Source: DATGSL01 sp964645585 (GTDB lineage Bacteria > Verrucomicrobiota > Verrucomicrobiia > Opitutales > T3Sed10-336). From it: a stretch of 48,881 bases of DNA. Both the position numbers and the translations under genes were made by a program. Below the pieces are notes generated by a model. The model had not been told where the DNA came from and did not search any database. It saw only the letters and a program-made list of their open reading frames with translations. The stretch lies in contig CAZYAN010000031.1 in NCBI GenBank assembly GCA_964645585.1, positions 1-48,881 on the forward strand, given 5' to 3'. Positions within the stretch are counted from its first letter, which is position 1; each line of letters starts with the position of its first letter. This document shows positions 41,862 to 48,881 of this stretch, piece by piece.

Positions 41862-41885
41862 CGACGGCGTTCCGATACCGTGGGT

Positions 41886-42032
41886 TCAAAAGAAATCCAT
41901 CCACAAGATCAGGACGACCTGTGCGATCGCGGCGAGCGCAAGCAGCGTACAGGTGAAGAGAAAAAATGGGTCGATGGCTCTCCGGGACCTGTCCGGCCAC
42001 TGGGGCGGATGATTGTCTGGCGAGGCTGGCAT
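41886..42032 (-). CDS. Small single-span membrane protein, putative
   Basis: A 48-codon frame opposite to trmB and the ATP synthase operon. It reads MPASPDNHPPQWPDRSRRAI, then DPFFLFTCTLLALAAIAQVV followed by LILWMDFF and a stop: a polar, proline-rich N-terminus with a short basic patch, followed by one clear hydrophobic helix. This layout (positive-inside basic patch then a 24-residue span) is what a real small membrane protein looks like and is unlikely by chance in GC-rich noise. No strong ribosome site is visible. It fills part of what otherwise would be a ~400-base gap. I do not recognise a family; coding status needs homologues. Confidence 0.5.
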   Translation of the reverse strand: MPASPDNHPPQWPDRSRRAIDPFFLFTCTLLALAAIAQVVLILWMDFF

Positions 42033-42259
42033 AAATTCTTGTGAAGCTTTGTGGCAAACGAAGTTCCGTCAAGGGATATGAACGCCGGACCCGTTTCCCT
42101 CAGGCCGGATCAAACGGCGCCTGTCGGCCATCATCCAGCCGCCGCCGGCGGGTCCGGTTTGCGCCGCGGGGCATTTCCTGCATTTCGACGGTTGACGAAC
42201 CGAGGACATTGGTGCAATGAACTTCCTCTTTTACGACTGAATGCCACGTGACCGCCTAC
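42033..42259. other. Upstream region of the ATP synthase operon
   Basis: About 225 non-coding bases between the small minus-strand frame and atpB, expected to carry the operon promoter. A TTGACG at 42192-42197 could be a -35 element, but no good -10 follows at standard spacing. No atpI-like gene is present, although atpI often precedes atpB. Confidence 0.4.
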
Positions 42260-43126
42260 ATGCGCAAGATTCTCTCATCCGTTCCACTGCCTGTCGCTCT
42301 CCTGGGTATCCTGGGGATGGCCCCGGTTGCGGCCGCGGCCGAATCGCCCCGTGCGGAAGTGCTTTGGGAGGGACTCCCGATCACGAACAGTATGGTCACG
42401 AGCTGGGTGATTGCCGTGATCCTCATCGCGGTACTCCGTCTCGCTGTTAAGAAACCGACACTCGTTCCCAGCCGCGGACAGGCGATTGTCGAGGGGGTTG
42501 TTGAAGGGATTAACAATCTGATCGAACCGATCGTCGGAAAGAGAATGGTTCGCGTCACGTTCCCGCTGCTCGCCGGTCTTTTTGTCTACATCCTGATTCA
42601 GAACTGGAGCGGCTTGCTTCCGGGAGTCGGGACGATCGGGTGGGGCGCGGAAAGCGACGGCGGCTTTCAGGTGACCAAATCGCTGATTCGGCCCGGGAAC
42701 GCGGATTTGAATACCACGCTCGCCTTGGCGGCCGTTTCGATGGTGGCGTGGCTCTACTACATCGTTCGTTACGCCGGGTTCAAGGCGATCGCCTACGATC
42801 TGTTCGGAAACAAGGCCGACAAGGCCGAGGTGCCCTTGCTTATTTTCATTCCCCTGTTCGCGATTTTCTTTGCGGTCGGCCTGATCGAGGTGATTTCGAT
42901 CATGTTCCGCCCGGTTTCCCTGTCGTTTCGACTGTTCGGAAATGTGTTCGGCGGAGAGAGCCTCCTCCACGCGATGATGCATCTCTTCCCTTGGGGACTG
43001 CCGATACCTTTTTACGTGCTGGAAATTCTGATCGGTCTCGTCCAGGCGCTGGTCTTCACGCTGCTGGTCGCCGTCTATATCGGGCTGATCTGCAACCATG
43101 AAGGAGAGGGCGAGGCGCACCACTGA
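42260..43126 (+). CDS. atpB: F1Fo ATP synthase subunit a
   Basis: The membrane stator half-channel for protons. The 288-residue protein has a signal-like N-terminus (KILSSVPLPVALLGILG...AAAAES), then five to six transmembrane segments. The essential arginine lies in SLSFRLFGNVFGGE, matching the conserved helix of E. coli subunit a, and the final helices (LVQALVFTLLVAVYIGLI) are typical. Alternative start GTG at 42248 adds four residues; I prefer the ATG at 42260. The first visible gene of the operon, atpB-E-F-H-A-G-D-C; no atpI precedes it. Confidence 0.95.
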   Translation: MRKILSSVPLPVALLGILGMAPVAAAAESPRAEVLWEGLPITNSMVTSWVIAVILIAVLRLAVKKPTLVPSRGQAIVEGVVEGINNLIEPIVGKRMVRVTFPLLAGLFVYILIQNWSGLLPGVGTIGWGAESDGGFQVTKSLIRPGNADLNTTLALAAVSMVAWLYYIVRYAGFKAIAYDLFGNKADKAEVPLLIFIPLFAIFFAVGLIEVISIMFRPVSLSFRLFGNVFGGESLLHAMMHLFPWGLPIPFYVLEILIGLVQALVFTLLVAVYIGLICNHEGEGEAHH

Positions 43127-43219
43127 GTTGATCCGGCGCAAGCCACGACTTTCCCGCCGGGACCATTTGCCATTGAGTGTGGGCGGCGGATTGAACCACT
43201 AGAGAAAGAAAATAGGAAA

Positions 43220-43435
43220 ATGATCGATATACTCGCACAAATCAGCGGAGATCTCCGTGCCATTCAGGGCGGACTCGGCTGTCTCGCCGCTGCCCTCGGG
43301 GTCGCGTTCGTCGGAGCCAAGGCCGTCGAGGCCGTTGGCCGCAATCCCGGTGCATCCGGTAAGATTCTCGTCCAGTCCATCATCGGGATGGCGCTGGCGG
43401 AGGCGGTCGCCTTCTACGCCCTCTTTTTGGGCTGA
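43220..43435 (+). CDS. atpE: F1Fo ATP synthase subunit c
   Basis: The rotor-ring subunit: 71 residues, two helices joined by the polar loop GRNPGASGKI (family R-N/Q-P). The ion-carrying carboxylate is Glu61 in GMALAEAVAFYALFL. In the sodium-translocating rotors of Ilyobacter the same region has Gln in helix 1 and Ser/Thr after the Glu; here the aligned positions are Val and Ala, so proton coupling is inferred. The ring stoichiometry cannot be read from sequence. A perfect 11-bp hairpin follows in the gap before atpF, a feature that could help raise atpE mRNA stability relative to the other subunits. Confidence 0.95.
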   Translation: MIDILAQISGDLRAIQGGLGCLAAALGVAFVGAKAVEAVGRNPGASGKILVQSIIGMALAEAVAFYALFLG

Positions 43436-43478
43436 CGGATCAGACTGATCGCAAACGGCAGCAATAACCGATTCAAAC

Positions 43479-43509
43479 GGCGCGTCGCGCGCCTCGAACG
43501 CGACGCGCC
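43479..43509 (+). ncRNA. Intercistronic hairpin between atpE and atpF
   Basis: GGCGCGTCGCG (43479-43489) pairs perfectly with CGCGACGCGCC (43499-43509), loop of nine bases. It begins 43 bases after the atpE stop and ends 21 bases before the atpF start. No U-tract follows, so processing or 3'-end protection of atpE mRNA is more likely than termination. Annotated as an RNA structure within the operon transcript, not a separate gene. Confidence 0.65.
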
Positions 43510-43530
43510 ATCATTCCGCAGCAGCGAATC

Positions 43531-44079
43531 ATGATTCACCAACAACTCATCCTGGCAGCGGCAGACAACCCGGTCACAACAATTGCCCGGGAATTCGGCG
43601 TCGATTGGCCGTTTCTGATTGCCCAGGCTCTCAGTTTTTGCGTCGTCGCCTTCCTCATTTACTGGTTTGGGTTCCGTCCGTTGCTCGCGACGGTCGATGA
43701 GCGCCAGAAGAAAATCGCCGAGGGTCTCCAGTACGCGGAGGAGATGAAGGAAAAACTCGCCGAGACGGAGAAGAAGCACCAAGAGATCCTCAAGGAGGCG
43801 TCCAGCCAGGCGCAGAAGATCGTCGACGAGGCGCGGGCGACCAGCAAGGAACTGGTCGAGAGGCAAACTCAGGAAGCCGCCGCGCGGAGCGAGGAGATGA
43901 TTCGAAAAGCCCAGGAGGCTATCGAACTCGATCGGAAAAAGATGCTCGCGGAAGCACGCGAAGAGATCGCTCGCCTCGTGGTCAGCACGGCGGCGCGCGT
44001 CCTGAAAAGCGAGCTTTCCGACGACGAGCGCACGCGCTACAGCGAAGCCGCGACGCGGGAGCTTTCCTTGAAGGGCTGA
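43531..44079 (+). CDS. atpF: F1Fo ATP synthase subunit b
   Basis: The peripheral stalk. The 182-residue protein has one N-terminal transmembrane helix (FLIAQALSFCVVAFLIYWFG) and a long charged coiled coil (RPLLATVDERQKKIAEGLQYA ... EEMKEKLAETEKKHQEILKEA), ending in a delta-binding region with AREEIARLVVSTAARVLKSEL, all usual for subunit b. There is a single b gene, with no b' copy. Start ATG 43531 (MIHQQLILAAADNP). Preceded by the hairpin and followed 37 bases later by atpH. Confidence 0.94.
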   Translation: MIHQQLILAAADNPVTTIAREFGVDWPFLIAQALSFCVVAFLIYWFGFRPLLATVDERQKKIAEGLQYAEEMKEKLAETEKKHQEILKEASSQAQKIVDEARATSKELVERQTQEAAARSEEMIRKAQEAIELDRKKMLAEAREEIARLVVSTAARVLKSELSDDERTRYSEAATRELSLKG

Positions 44080-44116
44080 GGGAAACGGGACCTGAACTTT
44101 CTCTTTTGATTGATTC

Positions 44117-44518
44117 ATGAGCGGCAATAAACAAATCCGGGAGATGGCCAAGCGCCTCCTCCAATTGAGCGTCAAGGACGAGGAGGTCGTTCCGGAGCAG
44201 GTCACCGCGGTGCTGGAAGCGCTGTCGAAACACCCGCCACGCTATTATAAAGCCGTGTTGCGGGCGTATCTTCAGCTCGTCCGCAGACAAATCGAGCGCA
44301 ACCAGGCGCATGTGGAATACGCGGGGGAACTTTCCGCCGACTTGATTCGCTCGATCGAAGCCTCGCTCTCCGCTCACTACGGCCGCCCAATCACCGCTGT
44401 TGCCACGGAAAACAAAGATCTGATTGCCGGCTGGCGCATCCGCGTTGAATCGGATCTCTACGACGCATCCATCGCCAGTCGTCTCGAGCAGCTTGCAAAA
44501 GCCACCGCTGCTCGCTGA
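44117..44518 (+). CDS. atpH: F1Fo ATP synthase subunit delta, short form
   Basis: The stalk subunit joining b to the top of F1. The product has 133 residues against the usual ~175-180. The C-terminal half is normal (GRPITAVATENKDLIAGWRIRVESDLYDASIASRLEQL, matching the family G-x-R-I-R ... D-x-S-x-x-x-R-L pattern), while the N-terminal helical domain that binds alpha is shortened by about 40-50 residues. No in-frame start upstream can restore the length, because the atpF stop lies 38 bases before the ATG. The operon position between atpF and atpA confirms identity. A lineage-specific short delta is more likely than a broken gene. Confidence 0.87.
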   Translation: MSGNKQIREMAKRLLQLSVKDEEVVPEQVTAVLEALSKHPPRYYKAVLRAYLQLVRRQIERNQAHVEYAGELSADLIRSIEASLSAHYGRPITAVATENKDLIAGWRIRVESDLYDASIASRLEQLAKATAAR

Positions 44519-44554
44519 GTAAACTTTAACTAATCGGAAACGTTACGCACATTC

Positions 44555-46090
44555 ATGAGCTCCATCATCGAACAAATCGAGCAGCAGATCGCCCAGCTCG
44601 AGACCAGGACCGTTAAGAAGAACACCGGCACGATCATCAGCTATGCGGACGGCGTGGCACGTGTCGACGGCCTTTCGGACGTGATGTATAACGAGATGAT
44701 CGAATTCCCCAACAACACGATGGGGATCGCGCTCAACCTTGAGGAAGACGAAGTCGGCTGCATCATTCTCGGTGATCCGACCGGTTTAAAAGAGGGGGAC
44801 GAAGCTCAAACGACAGGCCGCCTGCTCCAGGTTCCCGTTGGCAAATCTCTTCTCAGCCGCGTCGTCGACGCGATCGGCCGCCCCATCGACGGCAAGGGCC
44901 CGATCGAGTCGGACACTTTCTATCCGGTCGAGAAACTCGCTCCAGGGATTATCGCGCGGAAATCGGTCAGCCAGCCGCTGCAAACCGGCATCATGGCCAT
45001 CGACTCGATGATTCCGATCGGCCGCGGCCAGCGCGAGCTCATCATCGGCGACCGTTCAACCGGCAAGACCACGATCGCGATCGACACGATCATCAACCAG
45101 GCCAAGATCAACAAGGCCGGCGCCGAATCGGGCGATCCGAACTTCCGGCCGGTTTACTCGATCTATGTCGCCGTCGGGCAAAAGAATGCCAACGTCGCCC
45201 GCACGATCGACGCCCTGGAAGCGGCCGGCGCGATGGATTACACCATCGTCGTTTCGGCGCCCGCCGCCGACAACGCCTCGAACCAGTACCTCGCGCCCTA
45301 CGCCGGTGCCGCGATGGGCGAGTGGTTCATGGACAACGGGATGGACGCGCTTATCGTTTACGACGATCTCTCCAAGCACGCCGTTGCCTACCGCCAGATT
45401 TCCCTGATCCTGAAGCGTCCGTCCGGTCGTGAGGCTTATCCGGGTGACGTTTTTTACCTGCACTCCCGCCTCCTCGAGCGCGCCGCGCGTGTCGACGAGA
45501 AGAATGGCGGCGGTTCGCTGACAGCCTTGCCGATCATCGAAACGCAGGCCGGCGACGTCTCGGCGTACATCCCGACCAACGTCATTTCGATTACCGACGG
45601 GCAAATTTACCTGGAAACCGACCTTTTTAACCAAGGTATTCGCCCCGCGATTTCGGTCGGTCTTTCGGTCTCGCGTGTCGGGTCCGCCGCGCAGATCAAG
45701 GCGATCAAACAGGTTGCGGGCAAGATCAAGCTCGAGCTCGCCCAGTATCGCGAGCTCGCGGCCTTCGCCCAGTTCGGTTCCGATCTAGATGCTCGGACAA
45801 AAGCGCAGCTCGATCGCGGCGCGCGAATCGTCGAGATTTTCAAGCAGCCGATCTACAGCCCGATTCCAGTCGAACAGCAGGTGACCGTCCTTTGGGGGAT
45901 TCAGAACGGATTTTTCGACGGGGTCGATGTCAAGAAGATCGTCGATGCCAACGCGAGCGTCCGCGAATTTTTTACCACCCGCAAGACCTCGATTCTGGAT
46001 TCGATCCGGACGAAGCAGGCGGTGACGGATGAAATCGCGGCCGAATTGAAGAAGGCCTTTGAGGAGTGGAAGATCGCGTTCTCCGGATAA
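44555..46090 (+). CDS. atpA: F1Fo ATP synthase subunit alpha
   Basis: The non-catalytic nucleotide-binding subunit of F1. Full-length, 511 residues, with an N-terminal beta-barrel (GTIISYADGVARVDGL), P-loop GDRSTGKT near residue 170, a VISITDGQIYLETDLF segment, and the conserved arginine-finger region PAISVGLSVSRVGSAAQ. The C-terminal helical domain ends in FEEWKIAFSG. Start ATG 44555; 36 bases after atpH. No oddities. Confidence 0.98.
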   Translation: MSSIIEQIEQQIAQLETRTVKKNTGTIISYADGVARVDGLSDVMYNEMIEFPNNTMGIALNLEEDEVGCIILGDPTGLKEGDEAQTTGRLLQVPVGKSLLSRVVDAIGRPIDGKGPIESDTFYPVEKLAPGIIARKSVSQPLQTGIMAIDSMIPIGRGQRELIIGDRSTGKTTIAIDTIINQAKINKAGAESGDPNFRPVYSIYVAVGQKNANVARTIDALEAAGAMDYTIVVSAPAADNASNQYLAPYAGAAMGEWFMDNGMDALIVYDDLSKHAVAYRQISLILKRPSGREAYPGDVFYLHSRLLERAARVDEKNGGGSLTALPIIETQAGDVSAYIPTNVISITDGQIYLETDLFNQGIRPAISVGLSVSRVGSAAQIKAIKQVAGKIKLELAQYRELAAFAQFGSDLDARTKAQLDRGARIVEIFKQPIYSPIPVEQQVTVLWGIQNGFFDGVDVKKIVDANASVREFFTTRKTSILDSIRTKQAVTDEIAAELKKAFEEWKIAFSG

Positions 46091-46146
46091 GAGGATGGTC
46101 CCTTCATCCGAATCGTATGACCGCAATGCCGTTTTTTAACTAAACG

Positions 46147-47037
46147 ATGTCGAGCACAAGAGACATACGCCGCCGCATCAAGTCGGTCAGAAACACCAAG
46201 CAGATCACCAAGGCGATGGAGCTGGTGGCCGCTTCGAAGATGAAGCGCGCCCAGCAGGCTGCCGTCGCCGGCCGCGCGTATGCGGAACTGATGGCGCAGA
46301 TGCTTGGATCGCTCTCCGGCCGGGCGGACGTCAGCCAGCATCCGTTCCTTGCCGAGCGTGAGGTGAAGACGCGGGGTATTCTGCTCGTGACGTCGGACAA
46401 GGGCTTGTGCGGGCCCCTGAACAGTAACCTGTTTCGCGTCGTCACTGAAACGCCGGGCGCCATTAAATACACCTGCATCGGCAGGAAGGGCGCTCAATTT
46501 CTCGGCCGCACCAAGCGAAACATCGTCGCGGATTTTAACGTTCACGACAAAGTGCCGTTCGCCGAGGTCCGCGTGATCGCGGAGTTCATGACGAAACAGT
46601 TTCTCGAAGGTGAGATCGATACGATCGAAATTCTGTATCCGAAATTCGTCAACACGCTGGTCCAAAAACCGGTTCTCCATCCGCTTCTTCCACTGAGCAG
46701 CCTCCAAAAGATGATTGAGGCGCTTCGCAAGGAACCGGGAAGCGGGGGGCAGACGGAATCGGTTCCCGCCGTCGATCCGCGCGAGATGAAATACGAGCCG
46801 GATCCGTCCACCGTTCTTTCGGCCCTGTTGCCGCTTTATATCAACCAGCAAATTTACCACTTCGTCCTCGATGCGAAGGCCTCCGAGCACAGCGCCCGAA
46901 TGGTCGCGATGAAAACGGCCTCGGATAACGCCACCAATCTCTTGGACGATCTCACTCTCGACTATAACAAGGCTCGCCAAGCAGCCATTACCCAGGAAAT
47001 TCTCGAAATCTCAGCTTCCGCCGCGGCCAACGCGTAA
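46147..47037 (+). CDS. atpG: F1Fo ATP synthase subunit gamma
   Basis: The rotating central shaft. The 296-residue protein begins with the classical DIRRRIKSVRNTKQITKAME coiled-coil segment, continues as LVAASKMKRAQ, and ends in a helix of the type MKTASDNATNLLDDLTLDYN followed by KARQAAITQEILEI, both conserved family blocks. The centre (LVTSDKGLCGPLNSNLFR) is typical. There is a variable insertion around residues ~190-220 (EALRKEPGSGGQTESVPAVD), between conserved blocks, somewhat longer than in E. coli. Start ATG 46147, 56 bases after atpA. Confidence 0.96.
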   Translation: MSSTRDIRRRIKSVRNTKQITKAMELVAASKMKRAQQAAVAGRAYAELMAQMLGSLSGRADVSQHPFLAEREVKTRGILLVTSDKGLCGPLNSNLFRVVTETPGAIKYTCIGRKGAQFLGRTKRNIVADFNVHDKVPFAEVRVIAEFMTKQFLEGEIDTIEILYPKFVNTLVQKPVLHPLLPLSSLQKMIEALRKEPGSGGQTESVPAVDPREMKYEPDPSTVLSALLPLYINQQIYHFVLDAKASEHSARMVAMKTASDNATNLLDDLTLDYNKARQAAITQEILEISASAAANA

Positions 47038-47060
47038 GGTGCCGCCAACCGAATCAGAAC

Positions 47061-48488
47061 ATGAGCAACAAAGGAAAAATCGTTCAAGTCATCGGCCCCG
47101 TTGTCGACGTGCAGTTCGCCGAGAAGCAGACACCGGCGATCTACCAGGCACTGACTCTCGACCGCACGGTCGAAGGCAAAACCGAACTCCTTACGCTCGA
47201 AGTGCAGCAGCACCTCGGCAGCGGTCTCGTCCGCACGATCGCCATGACCTCAACCGAAGGCTTGGTCCGGGGCCAAGATGTCACCGACACCGGCGCGCCG
47301 ATTTCGGTACCGGTCGGCGAAGGAGTTCTCGGACGCATTTTCAACGTTACCGGGGACGCCGTCGATGGGCGGGGTGACGTGAAGTACGAGAAGAAATATT
47401 CGATTCACCGCATGCCGCCGCCGCTGGTCGATCAAGACACGAAGGCGACGATTCTCGAAACCGGCATTAAGGTCATCGATCTGATCTGCCCCTTCATTAA
47501 GGGCGGAAAAGTCGGCGCGTTCGGAGGGGCGGGCGTTGGCAAGACGGTTGTGATCATGGAGCTGATCAACAACATCGCCAAAACCCACGGCGGCTATTCG
47601 GTCTTCGCCGGAGTCGGCGAGCGCAGCCGCGAGGGGAACGACCTTTACCACGAAATGTCGGAGGCGGGCGTCATTGACCAGGAAAACCTCGCCAATTCCA
47701 AGGTTGCGCTTTGCTACGGCCAAATGAACGAACCTCCCGGCGCGCGCATGCGGGTCGCGCTCAGCGGTCTGTCAATGGCCGAGTATTTCCGCGACGAGAA
47801 AAATCAGGACGTTCTTCTCTTTATCGACAACATTTTCCGTTTCTCCCAGGCCGGTTCTGAAGTATCGGCGCTCCTGGGCCGTTCGCCCTCGGCGGTCGGT
47901 TATCAGCCGACGCTGGCAGCGGAAATGGGCAATCTTCAGGAGCGGATCACTTCGACCAAGAAGGGATCCATCACCTCCTTCCAGGCGGTTTACGTGCCGG
48001 CGGACGACTTGACCGACCCTGCGCCCGCGAACACGTTCGCGCACCTCGACTCGACGATCGTTCTCGAGCGTTCGATCGCGGAGCTCGGGATTTACCCGGC
48101 TGTCGATCCGCTTGCGTCCTTCTCCAAGGCGCTCGATCCTGGGATCGTCGGCCAGGAGCACTACGATATCGCGCGCGGCGTTCAGAACGTGCTTCAGCGC
48201 TACAAGGACTTGCAGGACATCATCGCGATCCTCGGTCTCGATGAGCTTTCGCCGGAAGATAAACAGATCGTTTATCGCGCGCGGAAGATCCAAAAGTTCC
48301 TTTCGCAGCCGTTCAATGTGGCGGAAGTCTTCACCGGATTCCCGGGCAAGATCGTCCCGGTCAAGGACACTCTCCGCGGCTTCAAGATGATTCTCGATGG
48401 CGAGCTCGACCACATTCCCGAGAACGACTTCTACATGAAGGGCGGCATCGACGAAGCTATCGCCGCATCCGAGAAGGCCAGCGCCTAA
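47061..48488 (+). CDS. atpD: F1Fo ATP synthase subunit beta
   Basis: The catalytic subunit. 475 residues, P-loop GGAGVGKT, catalytic VGERSREGNDLYHEM with the active-site Glu, the DELSEED-loop equivalent reading LDELSPED, and Walker-B-type LLFIDNIFRFSQAGSE. The N-terminus KGKIVQVIGPVVDVQF is a textbook barrel strand. Start ATG 47061, 23 bases after atpG. All sites are intact and the length is normal. Confidence 0.98.
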   Translation: MSNKGKIVQVIGPVVDVQFAEKQTPAIYQALTLDRTVEGKTELLTLEVQQHLGSGLVRTIAMTSTEGLVRGQDVTDTGAPISVPVGEGVLGRIFNVTGDAVDGRGDVKYEKKYSIHRMPPPLVDQDTKATILETGIKVIDLICPFIKGGKVGAFGGAGVGKTVVIMELINNIAKTHGGYSVFAGVGERSREGNDLYHEMSEAGVIDQENLANSKVALCYGQMNEPPGARMRVALSGLSMAEYFRDEKNQDVLLFIDNIFRFSQAGSEVSALLGRSPSAVGYQPTLAAEMGNLQERITSTKKGSITSFQAVYVPADDLTDPAPANTFAHLDSTIVLERSIAELGIYPAVDPLASFSKALDPGIVGQEHYDIARGVQNVLQRYKDLQDIIAILGLDELSPEDKQIVYRARKIQKFLSQPFNVAEVFTGFPGKIVPVKDTLRGFKMILDGELDHIPENDFYMKGGIDEAIAASEKASA

Positions 48489-48528
48489 AAGAGATTTAAA
48501 ATCTAAAATTTAAAATCGAAAATCCCGA
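48489..48528. repeat. AT-rich repetitive spacer between atpD and atpC
   Basis: A 40-base island of A/T words in GC-rich DNA, with TTTAAAATC occurring at 48496-48504 and 48510-48518 and GAAAATC close by. It has no Shine-Dalgarno-like sequence directly before the atpC ATG. It could lower mRNA structure so that ribosomes load on atpC, or be a dispersed repeat. Confidence 0.5.
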
Positions 48529-48881
48529 ATGCCTTTGATTCTCGAAATCGTCACTCCCGAACAGCGCGCCTTTAGCGACACGGCTGAGAGCGTGGTGATT
48601 CCGACCGCTCTCGGTGAAATCGGGGTCCTGCCCGGCCATATTCCTCTACTGACACAGGTTGAGCCGGGAGAGCTTCGAGTGGAGCGGGAAGGCCGGACGG
48701 AGTATCTGGCCGTTGGAGGCGGTTTTGCCCAAATTTCCGGCGACAAGGTTTCCGTGCTGGCGGAATCAGCGATCAGTGAGGAAAAGATCGACGAATCCGC
48801 GGTCGAAGAGGCGATGAAACGCGCGCAGGAGGCTTTGGCCGGCAAGGACGATCTCGAACCGGCCGAAGTTGAGCGCCTCGA
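48529..48881 (+). CDS. atpC: F1Fo ATP synthase subunit epsilon, cut by window end
   Basis: The inhibitory central-stalk subunit. The visible 117 residues begin MPLILEIVTPEQRAFSDTAE, the standard epsilon N-terminus, and carry TALGEIGVLPGHIPLLTQVEPG (the beta-sandwich core) and YLAVGGGFAQISGDKVSVLAE, followed by the start of the C-terminal helical hairpin (EAMKRAQEAL). The 3' end lies beyond the window. Start ATG 48529, 40 bases after atpD. Confidence 0.95.
   Translation, partial: MPLILEIVTPEQRAFSDTAESVVIPTALGEIGVLPGHIPLLTQVEPGELRVEREGRTEYLAVGGGFAQISGDKVSVLAESAISEEKIDESAVEEAMKRAQEALAGKDDLEPAEVERL

Overview
The window reads as chromosomal DNA of a high-GC member of the Verrucomicrobiota, most likely an Opitutae/Opitutia-type bacterium from a draft or metagenome assembly (a 100-base run of N sits at 32927-33026). 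The lineage call is inference. It rests on PEP-CTERM exported proteins, a large PVC-type 'membrane-bound dehydrogenase' fused to a cytochrome c domain, an H-x9-DG type pseudopilin, paired LacI regulators beside carbohydrate-active enzymes, and weak or absent Shine-Dalgarno sequences. I see no rRNA, CRISPR array, prophage or insertion sequence.

Region 1 (0-3.7 kb, all minus strand) is housekeeping: a small membrane protein, the DNA clamp DnaN, phosphatidylserine synthase PssA and an orphan RelE-like toxin. Region 2 (3.9-18.4 kb, all minus strand) is the accessory centrepiece. In transcription order it holds a PEP-CTERM anchored protein, a 1152-residue secreted serine hydrolase with Ig/Fn3-like modules, an 887-residue multi-module exported protein, a type IV pseudopilin, a two-glutamate glycoside hydrolase with a DNRLRE (CBM96-like) module, a GH50-like glycoside hydrolase, and two overlapping paralogous LacI regulators. 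I read it as a regulated extracellular polysaccharide (possibly algal galactan) degradation locus without SusC/SusD. Two of its proteins share a novel-looking N-terminal module, three share a C-terminal module, and the two paralogues share a 14-base upstream motif.

Region 3 (18.6-32 kb) is mixed metabolism and maintenance: ThpR, a Cys/Met-type PLP enzyme, pyruvate kinase, tRNA-Asp, HisI, a Tat-exported amidohydrolase diverging from the PVC dehydrogenase, a DUF985 cupin, a sugar isomerase-like TIM barrel, a PA0069-type radical SAM protein and FtsH. A second PEP-CTERM gene runs into the assembly gap. Region 4 (33-42 kb) holds a dGTPase, RuvB, a membrane protein with a degenerate Mrr nuclease fold, a glycine-rich repeat surface protein, and the tRNA-modification group mnmE-mnmG-trmB. 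Inside mnmG lies a perfect parS palindrome, the strongest single non-coding signal here; it suggests this segment is near the chromosome origin and helps load ParB.

Region 5 (42.2 kb to the end) is the F1Fo ATP synthase operon atpB-E-F-H-A-G-D-C, with atpC cut by the window edge. The c subunit lacks the sodium-binding residues, so it is read as proton-driven. A long perfect hairpin separates atpE from atpF, and the delta subunit is unusually short.
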